Part shown: piece by piece, positions 8,116 through 15,215 of the stretch
Layout: each line of letters opens with the position of its first letter
Numbering within the stretch: position 1 is the stretch's first letter
From: Stramenopiles sp. TOSAG23-3
Taxonomy: Eukaryota; Sar
Reading direction: 5' to 3'
NCBI GenBank assembly: GCA_900128585.1
Contig: LT642530.1
Coordinates: 1-15,215, forward strand
Length of the DNA stretch: 15,215 bases
Made by a program: the position numbers and the translations under genes
The notes under the pieces: model-generated
The model's input: only the letters and a program-made list of their open reading frames with translations
Databases searched by the model: none
What the model was told of the DNA's origin: nothing

Positions 8116-9128
8116 ATTGAACGATGTGTACGCTTTCCTCTATATTATTCGTTTGGTAGAAAAACCAACAGTAGATATTTTCGTTGGCAATAGAGTGGAA
8201 GGCGCTAACCTTTCATCTTGATTATCATTTTATCGTGGTGCAACACTGAGCATTGAGTACTAGACTTCTAGTAGATTAACCGACCTTCTTTCTTCTGAAT
8301 TTGACGCACTTCTTCTTCATCAATTTTTAAACGACGATGAATTCAATTTTTATTTACAACATTATATTAATATAGACATAGTATATAAAAAAGAAATCAT
8401 GTACAACAACAATGATGGCAGAATTCATATTTTTTTGGAAGGACGTTTCTTTCAGTATTTTTTTCCACTTCTTTCTAATCGAAGAGAGTTACGCGGGAAA
8501 CGACAAGGTCCATTTTATAAAACAGAATACATATGCATACCATTGGATTTGTATCATAGTAGCAACAGAGCACACTGTTTTATTTTATACTTAGTAGAAA
8601 CTATAGAATACAAATAATTATCCTATAATATCGAATAAAGAATCAGAAGAAAAGAAAAGGAATGGATGTTATTTCGATGTTGTTTTATTAATATCTTTTC
8701 GTAAAAAAATAAGATGAACACACGAAGAAGAAGAAAGAAAGTGAAAAAAAAAGACAACAAAAAAGAAGGATTTTTCCCCCCCAAAAAATATTTTATAAGC
8801 AGAACACAACATCATCATGGACGGAAGAAAGAAGAAGAAGAAGAAGAAGAAGGAAGAAAAAGAGAAAAAAAAGAAGAAGGAAGGAGATCTAGAAAGAAAG
8901 AAAGAATCTTCGTCAAAATCTTCTTTGTGTAATTTTAAATGTGGTTTTGATTCTTCTATTGGGTTCTTTGTTCAACCTTCTTTCACCAACAGTCTGAATC
9001 GATTCGTGGTCCAGGTTCACCAAAACGATCGAAAAAAAAAATAAGAACCCAACGAAATTACAACTATTATACGCCAAGAAACAGGTATAATATTTTGCAC
9101 GCCACCGCCACCACCACCACACCACACG
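8116..9128. other. 1-kb divergent AT-rich spacer
   Basis: The spacer between RAD51 (minus) and the membrane protein (plus) must hold both promoters. It contains AT-rich unique sequence, a purine-rich zone from about 8721 to 8907, and a more balanced stretch just before 9129 ending in a CACC/CCACCA run at about 9100-9122. Small reading frames around 8399-8617 show no recognisable protein features. No RNA gene is apparent. Confidence 0.5.
8823..8887. repeat. 65-bp uninterrupted purine tract with (GAA)n core
   Basis: Every base on the plus strand from 8823 to 8887 is A or G. The tract includes a run of about seven GAA triplets near 8831-8851, and after a three-base break a GAAA run continues to about 8907. 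A second interrupted purine-rich stretch lies at about 8724-8770. It is low-complexity spacer DNA. The Lys/Glu-rich translations it produces are not credible genes. Confidence 0.9.
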
Positions 9129-10244
9129 ATGACAGACATAAACGGTTTACGGTGTCTTCCGGACATTGCAGAGGATACAAAAGTTGTTCGGTACATCAAA
9201 TCGGGCACGGGAAACATACAGCAATGGGGGCTTTTTACCGGCGAGACGTACAACATTGCGTTGCAAATAAAGCAGAAACCGAGCGGTTGGAGAAAGTTTT
9301 ACACGTGGATTAAGTCTTTGCAAGACGTCGGAAAGACCAAAGGGGCGATTGCCCTTCTTCTCTTTTTCACGTCTTGCGCGCGGGTCTTTGGGTTTGGCTT
9401 CGACGGGTATGCAATCTCCGCCTTCCTGTCCGTCGCAATGTACCTGTTTGTCCACTACATCTCCATCATTAGCCCAGAGTACTTCCAGCCACTTATCACG
9501 GCGAAAAATACGTTCGTTGTGTACCGAAACATGGACACGAACGAGTTCAAGCGAACGATACAGGCCGTATTCTGGCAGTTCGATACGAAGAAAAGCAAAA
9601 CGTGGCCCAACTGGATAAAGAATGCCGACGGAACCAAAGTGTTCTCGTTCTCGTCGTTGGTGGTGACGCCGGAGCTTTTTCATTCGGAAGAGGGCAATGA
9701 ACAGATCTTTCAACTCCAAACGTGCACCATTGGCCACCTGAATTTGAACAAAGTGGCGATGAAGAGCTTACGAAAGGCATGGTCCGGCATTAAAAGCGAC
9801 GTTTTCGGCAGCATGCACTCCGTGGCCATGTGGGCAACCAAGCACTGGCTTCGATTTCTTATTCTGCTCGCCATTGCGGCGGAGACTTTGAACGTCTCGT
9901 TCGCATTAGCTGGGGTCGAGACGTTTGCTGGCCACTTTATGGGGGTTATGATCAAGCGCTTGGCAAACAGCATGACCACACTGGCAAGTTCCCCAATCAA
10001 AACGTTGTATAGAACGGGCCCGGCTTTCAATGGCTACGGCTTTTGGGCCAACCGACCGTTGGCTGAAATTTGCACGGCGATGATGCCAAGGTTTGATCGA
10101 GACTTTTGGGAGACTAATATGGACAAATGTCTGTACGAGTACGAGGCGAAAGAGGACGCGTTCGTGTTGATGTTCATTTTTGCAATGTCTTTCATTGCAT
10201 TTCAATATCTTATGCTCGTTTCAAGAAATTCGAAGAGGAGGTGA
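9129..10244 (+). CDS. Unrecognised multi-pass membrane protein
   Basis: I do not recognise this 371-residue protein. Hydrophobic segments likely to cross the membrane lie at about 72-90, 93-115, 240-262 and 343-364, with a 120-residue soluble region between the second and third. That region contains an F-x-R/T-I-Q-A-V-F-W-Q-F motif at 140-151, several Trp residues and a beta-like stretch near 165-200. The C-terminus is short and basic (SRNSKRR), probably cytosolic. There is no cleavable signal peptide: the first 70 residues are soluble and moderately charged. Codon use and GC content resemble RAD51 and the Sec23-like gene, so it looks like an expressed, conserved gene. The ATG at 9129 has A at -3 (CACGATGA). 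It is convergent with the CCCH gene. The organelle and function are unknown. Confidence 0.8.
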   Translation: MTDINGLRCLPDIAEDTKVVRYIKSGTGNIQQWGLFTGETYNIALQIKQKPSGWRKFYTWIKSLQDVGKTKGAIALLLFFTSCARVFGFGFDGYAISAFLSVAMYLFVHYISIISPEYFQPLITAKNTFVVYRNMDTNEFKRTIQAVFWQFDTKKSKTWPNWIKNADGTKVFSFSSLVVTPELFHSEEGNEQIFQLQTCTIGHLNLNKVAMKSLRKAWSGIKSDVFGSMHSVAMWATKHWLRFLILLAIAAETLNVSFALAGVETFAGHFMGVMIKRLANSMTTLASSPIKTLYRTGPAFNGYGFWANRPLAEICTAMMPRFDRDFWETNMDKCLYEYEAKEDAFVLMFIFAMSFIAFQYLMLVSRNSKRR

Positions 10245-10545
10245 GGCGAGAAGGCAGAGAGGGTAGAACGATAAATTTTTAAATAATGACTTCAAAATAA
10301 TAAAAAAAGGAAATGCGACAGGACACGATAAATACCGTGAAAGAGTTTTCAACAGCTGGCTGGTATTGTCTAAAAGATAATCGGATCATTATTTATTTTT
10401 TATCAAGATCTTACAATATTTTTAGTTAAATCGCGGTAAACACCATGTACAAAATTCTCTTAAATTTTTTTAAATCACAAATTATTTTTTAGTTTTAATT
10501 TTCCAAACGTTCACGGCCGGCAACCACATATCTGTCCAAAAGTGT
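10245..10545. other. Convergent AT-rich 3' spacer
   Basis: A 301-bp AT-rich region between the stop codons of the membrane protein gene and the CCCH gene. An AATAAA hexamer at 10299-10304, 55 bases after the plus-strand stop, could act as a polyadenylation signal, but such A/T words are common here. No gene is seen. Confidence 0.45.
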
Positions 10546-11481
10546 TTACCCCGTCTCACCGTCCTTTCTTGCAGCGGCAACTTCCACCGCTTCACTCTGC
10601 TCCTTCTCCTGGATTACTTCGTGAATTTCGTGATCTTCAACACAGTTTTCAGCATTGGTCGTGTAACTACTGTTGTCTAGGCCGGCGTCTTTGAACTTTC
10701 CAGTACTAGGGTCTATGTACAATGGAATGTAATGCGGCACAAAGTATACGCACGTATTCTCATAGGGATACATTTGAGGCATCAGTTGCATCGATTGGTT
10801 TGGTACACCACCGTTCTGAACCATCATCGGTTGCATAACAGGAACGTGGCCCATCCCATTGTAGTAGTACGGCACGTTCCCCGCAGGTGAGTACGAACCC
10901 ATGCCCGTTGGATCCTTATCGTTGTCGTATTTTTTACTATTCCATATTTCAAGCTCTTCTCTAGAGTGCGCAAAGTGGCAGTCTGCTCCCATTTTACAGT
11001 TTCGTTTTGGCCCCCTAGCATGTCTGCACAACCGGTACTGACATCCTGGCTCCATTATTGGCGGCTTGTACCGTGGCACATGGCGGGCGAAAATTGCAGT
11101 AGGGATGACAGTGTTGTCTATTTCCTGCCCTAACTCCTTGTTCCACTTGTTTAACTCCTTGACACTGTGCGCAAATATGCAGCTGTTCCCAGCTTTACAA
11201 GTTCGCTTCCTCAGCATGTGCTTGCACAGTTGGTACGCCGTGCTGCACGTTTTTGGCAAATCCCTTCTTCTTCTTACCTTTATGTTTTCGTTCGATCGTT
11301 TGGAACCCTTGGCGCCTTTACCGACCCCCTCAACACTAACTTTTCTCATTTCTTTAATTTTTGCCGCACGTTTTGGCTGCAACGCTTTGAATTTTGCGTC
11401 AACCTTTGAGATGTGGGCCTGGAGTAGAGCGGGATCAACGACGCCTGGATCATTACCGCCTTTTACGGGCTGTTTCTCCAT
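10546..11481 (-). CDS. Tandem CCCH zinc-finger protein, probable RNA-binding
   Basis: A 311-residue protein with two CCCH fingers. Finger 1 uses C86, C95, C101 and H105 (C-x8-C-x5-C-x3-H). Finger 2 uses C152, C162, C168 and H172 (C-x9-C-x5-C-x3-H). Both are followed by the same signature, F-A-H-S-x-x-E-L then W within a few residues. That form is known from ZC3H7- and HELZ-type CCCH fingers that bind RNA or associate with RNA-decay and translation factors. The fingers are preceded by a Lys/Arg-rich region (38-77, including VRRRRDLPK) that may be a nuclear signal or RNA contact. Residues 190-260 are rich in Met, Gln, Pro, Tyr and Asn and look disordered. The C-terminus is acidic. The ATG at 11479-11481 (complement) has G at -3 and +4. 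A post-transcriptional regulatory role is inferred; targets are unknown. Confidence 0.87.
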   Translation of the reverse strand: MEKQPVKGGNDPGVVDPALLQAHISKVDAKFKALQPKRAAKIKEMRKVSVEGVGKGAKGSKRSNENIKVRRRRDLPKTCSTAYQLCKHMLRKRTCKAGNSCIFAHSVKELNKWNKELGQEIDNTVIPTAIFARHVPRYKPPIMEPGCQYRLCRHARGPKRNCKMGADCHFAHSREELEIWNSKKYDNDKDPTGMGSYSPAGNVPYYYNGMGHVPVMQPMMVQNGGVPNQSMQLMPQMYPYENTCVYFVPHYIPLYIDPSTGKFKDAGLDNSSYTTNAENCVEDHEIHEVIQEKEQSEAVEVAAARKDGETG

Positions 11482-11747
11482 ACCAGCCGTCTACCGCGTT
11501 TCCAATAATGATGTATATGTATTCCTTACTGGTATTGAATTGATATCAAAATTGTGGCAAGCAAAGGGAAACGAACTTTGAAAAACAAATCGTCTTGCAT
11601 GCAGGACCTCTGTGATTCAGTAGTGTGTGCTACAAATTATACAGGTGTGAACCTTTTTCTTCTTCTTCTATCTTTGCCAACAAAAAATGCCACCACCATT
11701 TTGTATCCCCCATATATTTTACTATCTACAAATATTTAAAAAGGGGG

Positions 11748-11768
11748 GCAGCACGCAGCACGCAGCAG
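11748..11768. repeat. Short tandem repeat (GCAGCAC)3
   Basis: Three adjacent copies of a 7-bp unit, the last with one terminal mismatch, follow a run of six G. A small non-coding repeat. Confidence 0.85.
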
Positions 11769-11900
11769 GGTATTCTCTTTCTGAATTTAAATAAAAGAGA
11801 AGTTGTGATGCTGTGTTTATATATATTAATATGATTGGATTATATTTCATCACACATATGGTTTTGTCTGATTCATCACAGAGGGCATAGAGCGAAGGTC

Positions 11901-11944
11901 ATTCATTCATTCATTCATTCATTCATTCATTCATTCATTCATTC
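11901..11944. repeat. Microsatellite (ATTC)11
   Basis: Eleven perfect copies of ATTC. Further scattered ATTC copies occur nearby at about 11947-11951 and 11991-12000, as expected for a slippage-prone locus. Confidence 0.97.
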
Positions 11945-12260
11945 AGCATTCAGAAATAGAAAGAAGTGAAACCACTTTTTTTCTTCTTCTTCATTCATTC
12001 ATATATTTTTAATTTTAATTTTTTTAGGTTGGTTGGTTGGAGGTAGTAAGTAAGGTAGGTATTATATTAATAAGTAGGTTATACACCGTTTATATCTTCA
12101 ATGAATTTAAAATACCGTTGAAATATTTATTCCATAATTCCTTAATTGTTTCTTATTCCGTTGTATTTGTATAGGAATAGCTCATGGATGCTTAGTATAG
12201 ATGCCATGCAATGCTATATGTATTCATTCATGAAATATCGTTAAAAAAATAAGAAAATAA

Positions 12261-12264
12261 GAAA

Positions 12265-12320
<56 letters not shown>

Positions 12321-12343
12321 GAAACAAAGAAAGAAAGAAAGAG
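12261..12343. repeat. Microsatellite (GAAA)n with ACAA interruptions
   Basis: A GAAA tetranucleotide array interrupted at several points by CAAA-type variants, giving AAACAAAG words. It runs directly into the minisatellite that follows. Confidence 0.95.
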
Positions 12344-12455
12344 GTCGCCAGAGAAAGAAAGAAAGAAGTCGCCAGAGAAAGAAAGAAGTCGCCAGAGAAA
12401 GAAAGAAAGAAGTCGCCAGAGAAAGAAAGAAAGAAGTCGCTAGAGAAAGAGGCAA
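12344..12455. repeat. Minisatellite, five GTCGCYAGA units spaced by GAAA runs
   Basis: The word GTCGCC (last copy GTCGCT) followed by AGAGAAAGAAAG begins at 12344, 12368, 12388, 12412 and 12436. Units are therefore 24, 20, 24 and 24 bp. The length difference is one GAAA tetranucleotide, so a microsatellite is nested inside each minisatellite unit. On the minus strand it reads as a repetitive Ser-Leu-Ala-Thr-Ser-Phe-Phe-Leu peptide, which is an artefact of the repeat and not a gene. Confidence 0.93.
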
Positions 12456-12559
12456 AACAAACGTAATCGATTATCTGTGTTGTGTAATAATGTATTTAAA
12501 TATAGTTTACGTTATAAAATTAATATATAGAAATAACAGGGAAGAAAGAAGAAAAATAT

Positions 12560-12577
12560 AATAATAATAATAATAAT
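12560..12577. repeat. Microsatellite (AAT)6
   Basis: Six perfect AAT triplets in the spacer upstream of the ASH-like gene. Confidence 0.9.
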
Positions 12578-12846
12578 GTGGGTCGCAATGAGTCATACAT
12601 ATATACATACTTACGTTTAAAACAAACCAAACTCATTTCCAAAACCAGCATCAACATCATCAACAATAACAAAAGAATGGCACAAAGTAAAAAGAGAGTG
12701 AATGGTGGGTAAGCTTTCTTTTCTCTGACACAATTGTTGAATCGCGATCCTCCGTGGAAAGATTGGATCTACCTTTCTTCTTCTTCCGTATTTAACATAA
12801 TTTCACGCCCGCATAAGTAGTTCGCGACCACGCTCGCTGGCCAACG

Positions 12847-15075
12847 ATGAATTTTACCGCGGGTGGTATGACACGCAGCAAAACGACGGTGCGTTCGGCG
12901 TATGCGTCTTTCCTGGACCGTTTGGACAAAGACGACGATGGGGGAAATTTTACCGCAGCGGACGAACGAAACGAAGTTATACGAATATCTACGTCATTTT
13001 ACGACAAGGAGGCGCCGCGCCCGGGAAAACACGGGACGTTGGAAAACACAGAAAGTGTAGAAAAGATGGCGCGGCAGGTGGACCCTGGGTCGTTGCTGCA
13101 AACGTTCGAATTTTATGCCGCCCTGTTTGCACCCCACCAGCAATTGATTAAAAAAGTTCCCACCTATAGCGAAATCAAATTTGCGAACAACACACTTAGC
13201 CAGGGAGAGCTAATGTGCTTCTGCAACGATTTTGCCTTGACCCCGAACATAGTATCTCGCCAAGACATACGACACGTGTGGCCATTCATTCAGGAGGAGC
13301 ACAGTGGGTACGCCGGAGGGTCCAGCGAAAAACGGATAGGAAAAGAGTTGTCGTTGGAGGGGTTTAAACAGTTTTTGTGCCGCATCGCGCTCGTTAACAT
13401 GGTCTCCCCAGAGGGGCGCCCCGTCCACTTGTCAAAAAAACGCCAGGCCCACGAAGCAGTCGGGAACCTAGTTAAGTACCTGAAGTTCGACAACAAAAAG
13501 TACATCAAGAAGAAGCTGCGGACCACTGGCGCGGCCACGCAAACGAGGCTTTCGGGTGCCATGAAAGCACCTTGCAAGAACCCATACATAAAGCACGACG
13601 CGAAACGGTTTAAAATGGTTTATCCGCCCCCAAAAGGAGACAACTCGATCAATGGGATCATTGAAGCCGCAAAGAAAAAGAGGGAGGCGCTGCGAGCTGG
13701 TGCAACTGGAAACGGGAACGCCCGGACGCTAGACTCTTCGGTGTATCGGAAGGCAATGGACAGCTACATCCCTTCATTGAAAAACATTTTCAAGCCCTTC
13801 GAGGCCGAACTGGTGCTAAACGAGTGGGCCCCGTTCGTTCGCGACCGTGCCTCTGGCCAAATATGCCGGTGCTACATTGACGCAGGCGAAGTGATCCGCG
13901 GCCACCTGTACAAATATAAAGTAACCCTTGTCAACCAGAGCAGCAGAAAGGTAAAGTTCCAGCGCCCGTTTTTAGAGCCCGAGGACGCGGACAATAACAT
14001 TAGAATAGATGCGACGTTCGACCCACAAGTCGTCAAGCCAGGGCGGGCGACCCATGCGATCGTATCGTTGGTTGCCCCTCACCATTACGAAGCAAACGCA
14101 TCCATAGTGTTTGCCGCGCACGCAGTGGACGGACCGTCTAATTTGAGAGAAAACAAGACGATCAACAAGGCGATGGTCAGGTGCCCACTCTACGTCATTT
14201 CATTCGGGGCCCACCATGGGGAACAGAACAAGCCAAGGCAGGCAATGACCCTCCGGGAGCGCATGACCACGTACCTGCCAGAGCCGGATGAAAACGGCGG
14301 CGTGGTTCCCCCAGCAACGGCGCCTCCCAGTGATAGCGAGGGTGAAGAAGTCGAGGAGGACGCGCAGGAAGAAACCGAGGAAGAGTACGCATTTCGGAAA
14401 AAGCAGGAGATGAAGGCAAAACTTCGGGGGCCGTACGTTCAAGATCTAGAGCGCAAAACAGCGGAGCTTTGGGGCGAGATCAACAAGTGGAAACATGCCA
14501 AATCTGCAAACAACGCGTTGGCTCATGAAGTTGGAAAAAAAAACGTCCGCGATCTCATGGCCTTGTCGTTGGTTGGGCGACCGCGAGGAACGATGCCCGT
14601 AGTTCCGGCCTTGGACCAAATACTGAAAATGGAATTCCTGTCCCCCTCGCCAAGCTTTGCGGAGCCACGGAAAACGCCCAAATGGATGGTGAACGGGGAA
14701 ATGTCTGCGCCACAAGAGTTCGATGAGCATGGTAGCGTAATCCAAAAGCCGAGGGTTGTAGATGCGCTTATGAAAAACAAACGCAGGAAGGCGATGGCAC
14801 ACCGGCGCAGAAGAAAGAAATTGCCGTTCTTACCGGCCGTGACCGCATACAGTTCCGTCGATTTTCGAAAAGACGGCGACGTGTACCGTGCAATTCACGG
14901 CAAATCATTAATCGGGAGCACCAGTAGCCTCCACTCGCTCACTTTGCCGAACACCGAACACTACACAATAAGGCGCAGCGCAACGGCAGATGTCTTGCGC
15001 GATAGAAGAGAGCGGGTGGCAATGGTTCGCTCGAAATCTGCTGCAGGGAAAATGCTCTTAAAGAAAATTGCGTAA
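12847..15075 (+). CDS. Large protein with Ig/ASH-like segment, probable cilium/flagellum-associated
   Basis: A complete 742-residue protein without a recognised named ortholog. Residues 27-33 are Asp-rich (D-K-D-D-D-G-G), a poor EF-hand loop match. Residues 82-182 form a helical, EF-hand-like region (LLQTFEFYAALF, then LSQGELMCFCNDF, then LSLEGFKQFLCRI). A beta-rich segment at about 350-425 reads like an ASH/MSP-type Ig fold. It has a YKVTLVNQSSRKVKF strand pair, then D-A-T-F-D-P-Q-V-V-K-P-G and the closing ASIVFAAHA strand. That fold is common in Hydin-like and other axonemal or basal-body proteins. An acidic stretch (497-514), a helical Lys/Glu region (515-570) and a very basic stretch (643-659) follow. 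The combination suggests an axonemal or centrosomal structural protein; this is inference. The ATG at 12847 has A at -3 (ACGATGA). The stop is TAA at 15073-15075, directly followed by ATG TAA and then LRR sequence in the same frame. Confidence 0.8.
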   Translation: MNFTAGGMTRSKTTVRSAYASFLDRLDKDDDGGNFTAADERNEVIRISTSFYDKEAPRPGKHGTLENTESVEKMARQVDPGSLLQTFEFYAALFAPHQQLIKKVPTYSEIKFANNTLSQGELMCFCNDFALTPNIVSRQDIRHVWPFIQEEHSGYAGGSSEKRIGKELSLEGFKQFLCRIALVNMVSPEGRPVHLSKKRQAHEAVGNLVKYLKFDNKKYIKKKLRTTGAATQTRLSGAMKAPCKNPYIKHDAKRFKMVYPPPKGDNSINGIIEAAKKKREALRAGATGNGNARTLDSSVYRKAMDSYIPSLKNIFKPFEAELVLNEWAPFVRDRASGQICRCYIDAGEVIRGHLYKYKVTLVNQSSRKVKFQRPFLEPEDADNNIRIDATFDPQVVKPGRATHAIVSLVAPHHYEANASIVFAAHAVDGPSNLRENKTINKAMVRCPLYVISFGAHHGEQNKPRQAMTLRERMTTYLPEPDENGGVVPPATAPPSDSEGEEVEEDAQEETEEEYAFRKKQEMKAKLRGPYVQDLERKTAELWGEINKWKHAKSANNALAHEVGKKNVRDLMALSLVGRPRGTMPVVPALDQILKMEFLSPSPSFAEPRKTPKWMVNGEMSAPQEFDEHGSVIQKPRVVDALMKNKRRKAMAHRRRRKKLPFLPAVTAYSSVDFRKDGDVYRAIHGKSLIGSTSSLHSLTLPNTEHYTIRRSATADVLRDRRERVAMVRSKSAAGKMLLKKIA

Positions 15076-15081
15076 ATGTAA

Positions 15082-15215
15082 CTGCATGTGGGACCACTGG
15101 CATCGCTCGTTAATCTCAAGACGCTCGGGCTCGATAATAATAAAATCCAGGACGTGGCACCACTGGCAACGCTCGTTAATCTCACGCGGCTCGACCTCTA
15201 TAGTAATCAAATCGT
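15082..15215 (+). CDS. Leucine-rich-repeat coding sequence, partial (runs off window end)
   Basis: The frame open from 15082 to the window end encodes two SDS22/internalin-type leucine-rich repeats of 22 residues (66 bp). These are LASLVNLKTLGLDNNKIQDV and LATLVNLTRLDLYSNQI, each starting at V-x-P. The two units share 50 of 60 aligned bases. LRRs of this kind bind proteins, but the rest of the protein is outside the window. There is no in-frame ATG between the stop at 15079-15081 and the repeats. The real start therefore lies elsewhere, the frame is entered by splicing, or this is a pseudogenic or duplicated LRR block. It begins only 6 bases after the preceding gene's stop and in the same frame. 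Confidence 0.68.
   Translation, partial: MHVGPLASLVNLKTLGLDNNKIQDVAPLATLVNLTRLDLYSNQI

Larger units (their letters stand above)
11482..12846. other. 1.4-kb divergent, repeat-rich spacer
   Basis: The longest gene-free stretch in the window, lying between the divergent CCCH and ASH-like genes. It holds a GCAGCAC triplet repeat (11748-11768), (ATTC)11, a short GGTT run at 12027-12040, a GAAA array, a nested minisatellite and (AAT)6. The last 140 bases before 12847 are unique and more GC-balanced. They contain a pyrimidine tract (TTTCTTCTTCTTCC) at about 12774-12787, some 60-70 bases before the ATG, which may be promoter or 5' UTR. No gene or RNA is supported. Confidence 0.55.

Noticed and set aside
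8399-8617. 72-codon frame in the RAD51/membrane-protein spacer
   Set aside because: Composition is like the surrounding AT-rich DNA, a second frame overlaps it, and there is no motif or homology cue.
12344-12455. CRISPR-like regularly spaced repeat
   Set aside because: Spacers are GAAA microsatellite, not unique sequence, and the context is eukaryotic.
12228-12455. Minus-strand frame with a repeated SLATSFFL peptide
   Set aside because: It is the translation of the minisatellite and microsatellite array, with no independent coding evidence.
12677-12820. Possible 5' exon and GTAAGC donor (12709) upstream of the ASH-like gene
   Set aside because: The AG acceptors at 12817 and 12820 do not give an in-phase join to the gene, and the frame is closed by TAA at 12814-12816.

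Overview
The window looks like nuclear DNA of a microbial eukaryote, not bacterial. It carries a COPII Sec23-type protein, a eukaryotic RAD51 recombinase, a tandem CCCH zinc-finger protein, ankyrin proteins and a probable ciliary protein. Start codons sit in Kozak-like contexts (A or G at -3, often G at +4). Gene bodies are more GC-rich and intron-poor, while the spacers are AT-rich and full of microsatellites. This suggests a compact, probably flagellated protist or unicellular alga. The lineage cannot be fixed from the sequence alone.

Layout: 1-638 is an AT-rich spacer opening with an 8-bp tandem repeat. A Sec23-like gene (639-2573, +) is followed by a VAT1-like quinone-oxidoreductase-type MDR protein with a basic N-terminal tail (3001-4326, +). 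Next is an ankyrin-repeat protein (4588-5286, -), convergent with the previous gene and preceded by three copies of a 38-bp tandem repeat. An ankyrin-like/coiled-coil protein (5949-6896, +) has a 5' end that appears broken by a frame change. RAD51 (7111-8115, -) is followed by a 1-kb AT-rich spacer, then an unrecognised multi-pass membrane protein (9129-10244, +). A CCCH RNA-binding-type protein (10546-11481, -) is followed by a 1.4-kb repeat-rich spacer. The last complete gene is a 742-residue protein with an Ig/ASH-like segment (12847-15075, +). Only a few bases after its stop codon, leucine-rich-repeat coding sequence starts and runs off the window end.

After the first two genes, strands alternate, giving convergent pairs with short shared 3' spacers (about 210-300 bp) and divergent pairs with long shared 5' spacers (about 0.5-1.4 kb). 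The genes have unrelated roles (secretion, redox, recombination, RNA binding, probable cilium), so this is ordinary chromosome organisation and not a functional cluster. I found no convincing novel multi-gene system. The points most worth checking are the LRR sequence abutting the last gene in the same frame, the broken 5' end of the coiled-coil gene, the 38-bp tandem repeat, the basic tail on the VAT1-like enzyme, and the divergent Sec23-like protein.
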